Assembly (NCBI GenBank): GCA_034521495.1
Contig: JAXHMK010000004.1
Location: forward strand, 528,587-592,586
DNA from: Balneolaceae bacterium
GTDB lineage: Bacteria; Bacteroidota; Rhodothermia; Balneolales; Balneolaceae
Direction of reading: 5' to 3'
DNA: 64,000 nucleotides
Of the stretch, positions 39,156 through 47,190 are shown in pieces. The notes under the pieces were generated by a model. It was not told the origin of the DNA. It saw nothing but the letters and a program-made list of their open reading frames with translations, and made no database searches. The position numbers and the translations under genes are program-made. How positions within the stretch are numbered: position 1 is the stretch's first letter; each line of letters starts with the position of its first letter.

Positions 39156-40088
39156 CTACTCCTTCAAATAATCATCCCGCCCTGTCAGAACCGCCTGATT
39201 CCAGGTGCGTTTGGCGAGAAAGAATGCATAGGGATATCCGCTGGCGGATACTTTGTAGAAGGGGCCCGGTTTCGAATCTACAGCGGGGAAAAAAGCAAGC
39301 GATTTTGTTTCTCCGTTATCAAGTAAAAACTCCACGGTATATTGAGCTTCAGGCATGAAATGGTTTGCACCTTCATCGGGGAAACCGGCCGCTTCAAGGT
39401 TAGCCAGCATATTGGAGAGGGTGGATGTCTTTTGTTTATCCAACGAGTCGGACCCGGCAAACCATGTTTCATTTTCTCTCCGGATTGTAAATGAGCTGTC
39501 TGCCGGATAGGTAAACCGGATTTCTGTGATAGAACGCTCCGGAACATTCCAAACTGTAAGATCCCGCCAGTAATTAAAATTGGATTGAATGGACGATCGC
39601 CTCAACCCATTGACCAAAAAAACCTGGTTGTCTCCGGTAAGCCGTACATAAATATCTCCCGAGCTTCCGGGAAATTGCGATGAGCTGGCGATGAGCTGAT
39701 CCAATTGTTGATCGTCCCGGTAAAGGGTGATTGTAGCGCTGGTACTGTCCACCCGGTAACGGGTGTGTTTAGCGGGGTCTCGTGTGACGAGTGCCTCTAC
39801 CTCCATATTCTGGAACTCACGGAGAGCGGTTTTAATTTTTTGAGAATCCGCTTCGAACGTTTCATTATTGGCCCTAATCTGCCATGCCCCATTACTTTTT
39901 GAGAGCTCTACAAAAGCGGTATCGGCTGGGTGATCGATTGTAATTCGGTTAACCTGCGATGCTTCGGTTTCAACCAGATCGCCTTTAAAAATTTCACTTT
40001 CCCCGCTGCCGCTTAAAAATACCTGTAACAGAAGAAGAACCAGCGCGAAAGCAAATATCAAAGAAAGTGTTTTAGTTGCGTTTGTCAT
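39156..40088 (-). CDS. DUF4340 protein of Gld-like ABC operon
   Basis: A membrane-anchored protein of about 310 residues. One N-terminal helix (TLSLIFAFALVLLLLQVFLS) is followed by repeated beta modules typical of DUF4340 (NRITIDHPADTAFVELSKSN; SITEIRFTYPADSSFTIRRE; YTVEFLLDNGETKSLAFFPA). The ATG at 40088 is preferred over the upstream in-frame ATG at 40112 because GGAGGG lies nine bases before it and it falls two bases after the GldG-like stop. It is the last gene of the ABC operon and probably acts at the periplasmic face of that complex. Confidence 0.82.
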   Translation of the reverse strand: MTNATKTLSLIFAFALVLLLLQVFLSGSGESEIFKGDLVETEASQVNRITIDHPADTAFVELSKSNGAWQIRANNETFEADSQKIKTALREFQNMEVEALVTRDPAKHTRYRVDSTSATITLYRDDQQLDQLIASSSQFPGSSGDIYVRLTGDNQVFLVNGLRRSSIQSNFNYWRDLTVWNVPERSITEIRFTYPADSSFTIRRENETWFAGSDSLDKQKTSTLSNMLANLEAAGFPDEGANHFMPEAQYTVEFLLDNGETKSLAFFPAVDSKPGPFYKVSASGYPYAFFLAKRTWNQAVLTGRDDYLKE

Positions 40089-40090
40089 TG

Positions 40091-41680
40091 TTATACTCCC
40101 TCCTCCTTCCATTTCTGTCTTCTTGATTGAGCTGTTCGATATCGATAGAAACCGTAACCAATCACCAGGAATATGGGTAATAACACATTTAAATATTTCA
40201 AAAATGTTTTGGTCTGATCTGTAATCTGTGCCAGCGGCCTGCTGGTAACTGCTTTGGTTCTCAACTCCATCAGGCCGGATGCATCGGCCAGGTAATCCAC
40301 CGCATTTATAAAAATATTGATGTTATCTTCCGGCATGTTTTGCTGCTGCTGTCCGGTTCCGTTGATTACAAAATCACCATCACCAAAAACTACAATTGAT
40401 GTAGGACTGCTTGATGTGAGATTGGCTTGTATGGAATCATCATCTGCAAAAGCAGACGTGAACGTTCCCTCAATTAAAGCAGCAACGGGCAAATATGAGG
40501 CTTGGAAATCTTCAGCTGTAAACTGTTGCTGCGGACTCAGGTTTAAAAATTGCCGGGTTGTATCTGCCCTTTCAGAGCTTCGCGCAAGAACCGATAAGGT
40601 TTGATTTGTATCTGCCAGGGTAACATCGAGTGTAGAAACAAATGGAAAGAGTACAGACTCAATGCCCTGGCTAATCGGGTGATCTCCAAAGTTCGGAATC
40701 ATCGGGATATATGGATAACGTACATTATTTACAACATTAAACCCTCTATCCCGGCTTTGAACCTGGATCTGGGCACTGCTAACATCCCTCAACAGATTTG
40801 CCTGAACCGGAATGTTGTAGGTGTTAAGGAGGCGGCTTAGTCCCGTGCCAATGGGTGATCCGATACCGCCCGCTTGCAGATTGGCATTTACTTTATTGAT
40901 GGCAAAAACAGCCTTGCCGCCGCTCATAATATATTGATCAATCGCCAGCAGTTCCGAATCGGTCAGCATCTCTTCCGGCCCCACAATCATGAGCACTTCA
41001 ATATCCGGTGGAACTCCGTTCGAATCTACATTATTCAGATCCACAACCTGGTAAAGTTGCTGTAGCTGATTCATGGTTTGTGTCATTGCTGCTTGGGTGG
41101 GCTCGCCGTGTCCCTGTAAAAACCCGATTTTGGGTTTACTTTCTCCAATCAGCTTCTGAATGATCAGAGCAATTTCATATTCAAGAGAGGTGTTGGGCTG
41201 AACCGCGGGTAAAGTTTCCTGTCGATTTTCATATTGAAAAACAGCACCCAGGTACGCCCTTCTTTGCGAGACTTGATCCCGTTCGCGAACATTCACCAGT
41301 AACGGTTGGATACCGGCCTGTTGAGCTTCCGCTTCGGTTTGATCGTTCTCGTTCGGGTTTACGAATCTATACTCAAGATTGCCACCGGAATAAGCTCTAA
41401 ACTCATCCAGGAAGCTTCGGAATTCGTCTTTTACCAGGTCGAGGTTGGGGGGCAGATCTTCAGAAAAGTAAGCGGTAACAGTAATGGGATCTCCAATCTG
41501 TTCGGCAATTTGTTCACTGGCGGATGACAGTGTATAACGGTTGTCTTCCGTCAGATCAGCCCGCCAGATTAATTGATTTGCAAGAATACAAAGTACAATG
41601 GCTGTACCGATGATCAGGGCTGTTTGAATCAACCCCTCTTCTCTATTAATTAGAAAGCCTTCAAACAATGTCATCTCCAC
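40091..41680 (-). CDS. GldG-like ABC-transporter accessory protein
   Basis: A 529-residue protein with a membrane helix near each end (AIVLCILANQLIW; LLPIFLVIGYGFYRY) and a large periplasmic domain of the GldG/ABC-type-uncharacterised type: DPITVTAYFSEDLPPNLD, KPKIGFLQGHGEPTQ and EVLMIVGPEEMLTDSELLAI. In flavobacteria GldG works with GldA and GldF in gliding motility and secretion. More widely this set is an ABC complex of unknown cargo. It overlaps the permease gene by ten bases and is followed after two bases by DUF4340. Confidence 0.85.
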   Translation of the reverse strand: MEMTLFEGFLINREEGLIQTALIIGTAIVLCILANQLIWRADLTEDNRYTLSSASEQIAEQIGDPITVTAYFSEDLPPNLDLVKDEFRSFLDEFRAYSGGNLEYRFVNPNENDQTEAEAQQAGIQPLLVNVRERDQVSQRRAYLGAVFQYENRQETLPAVQPNTSLEYEIALIIQKLIGESKPKIGFLQGHGEPTQAAMTQTMNQLQQLYQVVDLNNVDSNGVPPDIEVLMIVGPEEMLTDSELLAIDQYIMSGGKAVFAINKVNANLQAGGIGSPIGTGLSRLLNTYNIPVQANLLRDVSSAQIQVQSRDRGFNVVNNVRYPYIPMIPNFGDHPISQGIESVLFPFVSTLDVTLADTNQTLSVLARSSERADTTRQFLNLSPQQQFTAEDFQASYLPVAALIEGTFTSAFADDDSIQANLTSSSPTSIVVFGDGDFVINGTGQQQQNMPEDNINIFINAVDYLADASGLMELRTKAVTSRPLAQITDQTKTFLKYLNVLLPIFLVIGYGFYRYRTAQSRRQKWKEEGV

Positions 41681-42396
41681 ATCCTCTGTTTTAGTGAAAC
41701 TGTTGACAATACAAAACCAACCACGATCAGCGAAACCATATAGGTAACACTTTCAAGTGTGACAACACCACGGGTAAGTGTTGAATAATGGTATTGCAGA
41801 TCCATAAACTCAGCTATGCCTGAAAGAAACGGCGGCAGTACAGACGCTGAAATTCCGAATAGAATATGGAAGAAAACACCGATAAAGAGACTGAGGATCA
41901 GTGCAACAATTTGGTTCTTCGTCATACTGGATGCAAAAATTCCCACACTGGTGTAAACACCGCTTATGAGAATCAAAGCAAAATAACCGGCGAAAGTTGC
42001 TCCGTGGTCGATATTTCCAAGATTGGCTACGGTGATGTAGTAAGGAATTGTAAACAGGAGAGAGATAATTACCAGCAACCAGGAAGCCAGCCATTTACCG
42101 ATTACAATTTGAAAATCGGTAACAGGTTTTGTGGCGAGTAGTTCCAGTGTGCCGGATCGTCGTTCCTCAGCCAGCATACGCATGGTAATGGCCGGGATGA
42201 AAAAGAAGAGTGTCCAAAAAGCAATTCCAAAAAAAGTATTGAGAGAAGCCTGTCCTACAAAAAACAGATCTCCCGAACCGCCAAGCCAGGTAAAAAACCC
42301 GCTTACCGCCAGGAATACAATCAAAATAATATAGGCCGTAAGTGAGTTAAAAAATGCGTTCACTTCCCGTTTGCAAATCGTCCAGATATGGCTCAT
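41671..42396 (-). CDS. GldF-like ABC transporter permease
   Basis: A 241-residue ABC-2 type permease with six predicted helices. It begins MSHIWTICKREVNAFFNSLT and carries the cytoplasmic motif TMRMLAEERRSGTLELLATK, the mark of this permease family. It overlaps the ATPase gene by four bases (ATGA) and the GldG-like gene by ten, so expression is tightly coupled. Confidence 0.88.
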   Translation of the reverse strand: MSHIWTICKREVNAFFNSLTAYIILIVFLAVSGFFTWLGGSGDLFFVGQASLNTFFGIAFWTLFFFIPAITMRMLAEERRSGTLELLATKPVTDFQIVIGKWLASWLLVIISLLFTIPYYITVANLGNIDHGATFAGYFALILISGVYTSVGIFASSMTKNQIVALILSLFIGVFFHILFGISASVLPPFLSGIAEFMDLQYHYSTLTRGVVTLESVTYMVSLIVVGFVLSTVSLKQRMWR

Positions 42397-43328
42397 ACTC
42401 CCTCCGATTGAACAGTTAATTGTCGGAAAACATCTTCAAGGCTGGATTCTAATGGAGTCATCTGAAGCAATATCCATCCCTTTTCTACACAGAGCTGAAA
42501 AATCTCTTCCCTGGAATCCATATTGCCTTTCGTATCCACATGCCAGGTATCGTTTTCACCTTCATCAGCTGGTGCAACTTGTGCAACCGATTCTAAATTC
42601 AGAAGAGCTTCCTGAACGCCCTCGCCCTTCACTTGTAAGACCAATCGGTTTACGGCTGTTGAACGCGCTTTTAACTCTTCGGTTGATCCGTCAGCGACCA
42701 ATTTTCCTTTGTTAATGATCAAAATGCGATCGCAGGTTGCTTCTACTTCTTTGAGAATATGCGAGCTGAGCATTACGGTTTTTTGCCTGCCAATCTCTTT
42801 AATCAGCGAACGGATCTCTACAATCTGATTGGGATCGAGTCCCGTGGTTGGCTCATCAAGAATTAAAACTTCAGGATCGTGGATGAGTGCCTGGGCTAAA
42901 CCCACCCGTTGCCGGAATCCTTTGGAAAGTTCATTAATATCTTTGTGGCACTCCGGGCCTAATCCGCAGATATCCACCATCTGTTTGATGCGCCCGGGAA
43001 TTTCCTGCTCGGGTACGTTTTGCAGTGAGGCCGACAGATGCAGGTAATCCACAATATTCATGTCGGTGTAGAGCGGATTATTCTCGGGAAGATACCCGAT
43101 TCGGCGCCTCACTTCTTCGGAATGTTTTTTGGTCTCAAAACCGTCTAACTGAACAGATCCTTTGGTAGGGCTGATAAAGCACGAAATAATTTTCATAGTA
43201 GTGCTTTTACCTGCACCATTGGGACCCAGAAAACCCAGAATTTCACCGGTTTTCACCTGGAAAGAGATGTTGTCTACTGCATTTTGAGAACCGTAGGATT
43301 TAGTAAGATTCTCAACGGTTATACCCAT
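42393..43328 (-). CDS. GldA-like ABC transporter ATP-binding protein
   Basis: A 311-residue ABC ATPase. Walker A is GPNGAGKSTT (near residue 35), the signature is LSKGFRQRVGLAQAL and Walker B is PEVLILDEPTTGLDP, followed by the switch His in VMLSSHILKEVE. The C-terminal 90 residues form a regulatory domain. It is the first gene of a four-gene operon (ATPase, permease, GldG-like, DUF4340-like), all on the minus strand. Confidence 0.92.
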   Translation of the reverse strand: MGITVENLTKSYGSQNAVDNISFQVKTGEILGFLGPNGAGKSTTMKIISCFISPTKGSVQLDGFETKKHSEEVRRRIGYLPENNPLYTDMNIVDYLHLSASLQNVPEQEIPGRIKQMVDICGLGPECHKDINELSKGFRQRVGLAQALIHDPEVLILDEPTTGLDPNQIVEIRSLIKEIGRQKTVMLSSHILKEVEATCDRILIINKGKLVADGSTEELKARSTAVNRLVLQVKGEGVQEALLNLESVAQVAPADEGENDTWHVDTKGNMDSREEIFQLCVEKGWILLQMTPLESSLEDVFRQLTVQSEGV

Positions 43329-43683
43329 GTTGTAATCTGTTTATTAATTTTTATGAATATGACCCATCAACAAACGCGAAAAATCTAAAAAGTATTATTT
43401 TTCAAATCAACCGTTGATGGACTTTTCAGTGCATAGTTTTTGTAAAAAAACTCATAATGTTCTGAAAAAATGTGAAGTGCGAGTGCAACGCAGAGATTCA
43501 TATTTTTTTAGAGACACTATATAGCCGACAGGATTGATGATAATGATTCTGTCGGTAGAATCAGAAAACAAATAATCTGCTTTTTCTGAATAACAGGTTG
43601 AAAAATGTAGATGGAACATTTTCAAAAAAATTATGCTTGTATAAGGTGGCAATTAATCTGAAATAAACCACTATAACAGTTCT
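43329..43683. other. Divergent intergenic region
   Basis: About 350 AT-rich bases hold the promoters of the Gld-like operon and the MscS gene. No ORF, hairpin or repeat stands out. Confidence 0.5.
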
Positions 43684-44610
43684 ATGGAACCAGGTTTGGA
43701 AATTGATAATGCTTACGAACTTGTAGTAGGTAAACTGGAAACATGGTTGAGTACGGCCATTGAGATGCTGCCAAACTTAGCGTTGGCTCTCCTGGTACTG
43801 ATTGTTTTTTATGTTGTAGGAAAGATGCTGCAAAAGTTTGTGCGCACTCTTCTGGAAAAAGCAACCACCAATAAAACCGTCATCGATCTGGCTGAGACGG
43901 TAATGTCGGTTATTATTATAGGTATTGGGCTCTTTTTTGCACTCAGTATTTTAAACCTTGATGGTACCGTTACAAGCCTGTTAGCCGGTGCTGGTATTAT
44001 AGGTTTGGCTTTAGGTTTTGCATTTCAGGATATTGCGGCCAATTTCATCTCGGGTCTGTTGCTTACTATTCGTCATCCATTCGGAATCGGGGATATCATT
44101 CAGAGCAACGATTACTACGGAACGGTTCAGAAGTTGAATTTGCGAAACACCATCGTTAAAACACCACAGGGACAAATTGTTTACATACCCAACAAAGTAG
44201 TTTATGAGAACCCATTAACAAATTTCACGAAAAATTATGAGCGTCGTATTGATCTGGAATGCGGTATCTCTTATGGCGATGATTTGGAGAAAGTAAAGAA
44301 AGTAGCCACAGATGCTATTCAATCTATTGAACACAGAAATCAGAACCGCGATGTGGAATTCTACTTTAAAGAATTCGGTGCAAGTTCCATTAATTTTGTA
44401 GTTCGGTTTTGGGTTGATTTCAGAACCAATCCTGATTATTGGTCCCCCCAAAGCGATGCCATCATGGCCCTTAAAAAAGCTTTTGACGAAAACGACATTA
44501 TGATTCCATTCCCAATCAGAACGCTCGATTTTGGAATCCGGGGCGGCGAAAAACTGAACACCATGCTGGATGACCAAAAGAAAGTTAGTGGTTCCTCAAA
44601 CAGCAAATAG
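43684..44610 (+). CDS. MscS-family small-conductance mechanosensitive channel
   Basis: A 308-residue classical MscS. Three helices end in the glycine/alanine-rich pore helix GAGIIGLALGFAFQDIAANF (near residue 98). The beta domain follows with HPFGIGDIIQSNDYYGTVQK and VYIPNKVVYENPLTNF, then the alpha/beta cage ending IPFPIRTLDFG. It is much closer to canonical MscS than the homologue at 27573. Confidence 0.93.
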   Translation: MEPGLEIDNAYELVVGKLETWLSTAIEMLPNLALALLVLIVFYVVGKMLQKFVRTLLEKATTNKTVIDLAETVMSVIIIGIGLFFALSILNLDGTVTSLLAGAGIIGLALGFAFQDIAANFISGLLLTIRHPFGIGDIIQSNDYYGTVQKLNLRNTIVKTPQGQIVYIPNKVVYENPLTNFTKNYERRIDLECGISYGDDLEKVKKVATDAIQSIEHRNQNRDVEFYFKEFGASSINFVVRFWVDFRTNPDYWSPQSDAIMALKKAFDENDIMIPFPIRTLDFGIRGGEKLNTMLDDQKKVSGSSNSK

Positions 44611-44611
44611 T

Positions 44612-44735
44612 TTTAGAGGGCTTTGCATTACTGCCCGTCTGCACGCTGTATGTGCGGGCTGACGGGTTGGGGACACCCATCAGCCGGTAAAAACAACCGA
44701 CAGATGGGTATTTCAAAGCCTCCTTTTAATTTGTA
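44612..44735. repeat. Inverted repeat between convergent genes
   Basis: GAGGGCTTTGCATTACTGCC at about 44616 is mirrored by GGGTATTTCAAAGCCTCC ending at 44723. Inner CCCGTCTGC/GGGCTGACGGG and CATCAGCCGG/CCGACAGATGG pairs add hairpins. It probably terminates transcription from both sides. Confidence 0.6.
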
Positions 44736-45241
44736 CTACCCGTTGCAGCTGTAGAATCTGACTTCTGTTGCAGCGAGGTGCGCAAATTAGCTGCCCAATT
44801 GGTTAGATTTTCCCGTTGCTGATCTGTTAAACGGGCATCCGAGTGAGTCCATGTGTATGATGGCAGCGGCATCTCTTCCTCTTCAACCATTTCTACCATC
44901 TCTTCCAGCAAGTGATCTGCATCTTCGGTAGAATATTCATTCCACAGGGATAAATTCATCTCATCTCTGCCCTCATCAATATGATCTTGCAGCCACCAGG
45001 CTACCGGCTGAATATTGGAGTACCAGGGATAGGTAGTTTCGTAAGAATGACAGTCGTAGCAGGCAGATCTAAAAATGGATTCAACATCAGAAGAGGGGTT
45101 GTGCGTTGCCAAAAAATCTGTATTCGTATTAAACTCAGGTACTGATTTGTCAACTCCAAAAAACTGGAGAATGATAAATATGAAGAGCAGGGTAAGTAGT
45201 ATATATTTGAGTATAGATTTCATAATATCTCTCTGTTTCAA
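44726..45241 (-). CDS. Haem-binding domain protein (Haem_bd family)
   Basis: 171 residues. An N-terminal membrane anchor (ILKYILLTLLFIFIILQFFG) is followed by a single c-type haem site CYDCH (residues 61-65), the pattern ETTYPWYSNIQPVAWWLQDH and the Met-containing LPSYTWTHSDARLTDQQ. These define the Haem_bd family of small periplasmic cytochromes. The tail is Ser/Thr-rich. A role in periplasmic electron transfer is likely, with partner unknown. Confidence 0.88.
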   Translation of the reverse strand: MKQRDIMKSILKYILLTLLFIFIILQFFGVDKSVPEFNTNTDFLATHNPSSDVESIFRSACYDCHSYETTYPWYSNIQPVAWWLQDHIDEGRDEMNLSLWNEYSTEDADHLLEEMVEMVEEEEMPLPSYTWTHSDARLTDQQRENLTNWAANLRTSLQQKSDSTAATGSTN

Positions 45242-45313
45242 ATAATGGTTTGGAATAAGTGTAATCTATCTATAGTAATTTAGTTTTCTTTCGGTTCTTT
45301 GCATAAAAAATTT

Positions 45314-45728
45314 GAGGAGTTACCCCATTTTTTAAGCAAATAATTAGCAATGACGATGAAATTTGTCTCGGTTTTTGAAACGTCCCGAACCGTCGGGACC
45401 AAGGAGTTTTTGCGATCAAAAGCCCCGAAGGGGCGTCATCAATAGCATAGGACGGAGTCCTATGTATTGGGAATCATAGGAATTGTGTAGCCCTGAAAGG
45501 GCGCAAGCTTTCCTCTGACAATCTCTTGGGCTTACGCCCTTTCAGGGCTGATCGAAAGAAATGCGTTATTTTTCATAGGGTTTCACCCCATGCTATTGAT
45601 GACGCCCCTTCGGGGCTTATTATGTAGTCTTCTTTCAAACAAAGAGCATTTCCACTTGTTTAAAAAAGTATCCTTCTGATTTTATTGAACTTACAGTTCA
45701 AGAAGTAAAAATTTCGGGGTAACTTCTC
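45314..45728. mobile_element. MITE-like element with long inner palindrome (415 bp)
   Basis: The ends GAGGAGTTACCCC and, inverted, GAGAAGTTACCCC match the family at 18618 and 46768. Perfect 9-base duplications AAAAAATTT flank it (45305-45313, 45729-45737). The interior differs from the other copies: 28 bases at 45421-45448 are perfectly inverted at 45590-45617, with a nested 15-base pair AGCCCTGAAAGGGCG (45489-45503) and its inverse (45535-45549). No ORF is present. Confidence 0.85.
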
Positions 45729-45779
45729 AAAAAATTTCCCTCTACCTGCCCGGATATATTTTTTGAAATGGAATCGGCT

Positions 45780-46667
45780 TCAAAGAGTTAACAGCTTTTT
45801 ATAATAACTCATATCCAGTTTGTCGAAGTTGTCCCACTTGAAAGATGGATAAGTATCCTCCAGCCTCGACAGGTCTAAATCCTCCCAATCATCCAGCAGT
45901 AAGACAGGGAAATATTGTGAGAAGTATTCAGTTAGTAAATTCTTTTTACAAATGGGCACGACCCGCAGATATAAACATTCCCAAAACCTGTAGGTGTCTA
46001 TCCCGTTTCCCTCCGGACAAATTGCAAATTTATATCTGCTTAGTGAATGAATGTAATCTTCGAAATTTATTCTCGATTGAAATTCCACACCTTTCTCAGA
46101 GATTTTTTGATAGCATTCCACTCGTTTTTCTACATTTGTGTCAATACTGAAATTGAAATAGATCAGATTCTCTTTTTTTAATTGTTGATCTCTGACTTGA
46201 TTAATAGCAGAGAGTTTACCGTGGGCAAACTGTGTGTTGGCAATTCCAATTGGCAGAGGCGTTACTTTTTCATGTGAGACATCCAGATTTTGAGCAAAAA
46301 TCTTTTTTAGCTTGGGGAGATTCTCAAATAGCTTTAAATGATGTTTCTTGAAACCCGTGTCATACGTATGAAATACAAGCAGAAAAGGGTTTTCCATCCA
46401 CTGTAACTTTTCAATCAGCAGGTCAAGTTTACACAGTGTATCCATATAACAAAAAATTCGAGAATCATTGTTAAAGGGAGCATTCAAATTCTCAAAATAG
46501 GTCCACTTATATTGTTTTCTCCAAAGCAGCGGGTTCTTCGATGCATCTTCTTTATCACCTAAAAAATGATCACACAACAGTTGAATTTTCTCCCCGGTAA
46601 TGATGCCAGTTGATGGGTCGGGTATCGGTTTGAATAAGTATTTGATCTTTCTCTTTAATGAACTCAT
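45780..46667 (-). CDS. Exostosin-like glycosyltransferase
   Basis: A 295-residue soluble protein. The diagnostic stretch is YKFAICPEGNGIDTYRFWEC, then LYLRVVPICKKNLLTEYF, found near the C-terminus of exostosin/GT47-like and related sugar transferases. An upstream segment reads FVHEKVTPLPIGIANTQFAH-like (SHEKVTPLPIGIANTQF). The acceptor and donor are unknown. It is flanked on both sides by MITE-like elements (45314-45728 and 46768-47107) and may be an accessory surface-glycan gene. Confidence 0.7.
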   Translation of the reverse strand: MSSLKRKIKYLFKPIPDPSTGIITGEKIQLLCDHFLGDKEDASKNPLLWRKQYKWTYFENLNAPFNNDSRIFCYMDTLCKLDLLIEKLQWMENPFLLVFHTYDTGFKKHHLKLFENLPKLKKIFAQNLDVSHEKVTPLPIGIANTQFAHGKLSAINQVRDQQLKKENLIYFNFSIDTNVEKRVECYQKISEKGVEFQSRINFEDYIHSLSRYKFAICPEGNGIDTYRFWECLYLRVVPICKKNLLTEYFSQYFPVLLLDDWEDLDLSRLEDTYPSFKWDNFDKLDMSYYKKLLTL

Positions 46668-46767
46668 GATATTATCTTAAAAGTTGTGTCATGCCGAAAA
46701 TGCATACGTATATATATAAATGGCCAATGTAAGATGGTAAACGATTAAAATCCCCACAAAAAATGTA

Positions 46768-47107
46768 GAGAAGTTACCCCGAAATTTTAAGTTTAAGTAT
46801 TCTAAAGTATTAAATAACAGTAGTATAATACCTTTAACAAGTGGAAATGGTGATTTTGGGAAAATAACCGACCTTGAATAGTTGGCGGGAAAAAGGACAA
46901 CGAGAGAACCGTGACAAGAATCCTTTCATACCGGCGAGGAGAGAAATTTAAGGGCTGAAAACCTGATGGACCATTGAAAGGATTCCACGGTGAACTCGTG
47001 TCCGCCGCCAAGTATTCACAGTCTTGATTTTTTCGTTCTTTTGTATCAAGACAAAAGGACATACAACATGCAATAAGTTTACACTTACATTAATGGGGTA
47101 AGTCCTC
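46768..47107. mobile_element. MITE-like element, copy 2 (340 bp)
   Basis: Collinear with 18618-18957, with about a dozen substitutions and no net length change. The ends are GAGAAGTTACCCC and inverted GAGGACTTACCCC. Direct repeats AAAAAATGTA flank it at 46758-46767 and 47108-47117. The internal 86-codon minus-strand ORF (46802-47062) is also open here. It ends 84 bases before the GH3 start and so sits in its promoter region. Confidence 0.82.
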
Positions 47108-47190
47108 AAAAAATGTAATCTTGTCTTGCATCCAATACGTTAAAAGATTTTTTTACAAGTATAAATACTACAAAATTAGAATAGGTTACC

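Noticed and set aside
45421..45617. Long inverted repeat as a transcription terminator
   Set aside because: It lies inside an element with target duplications and is far larger than a terminator.
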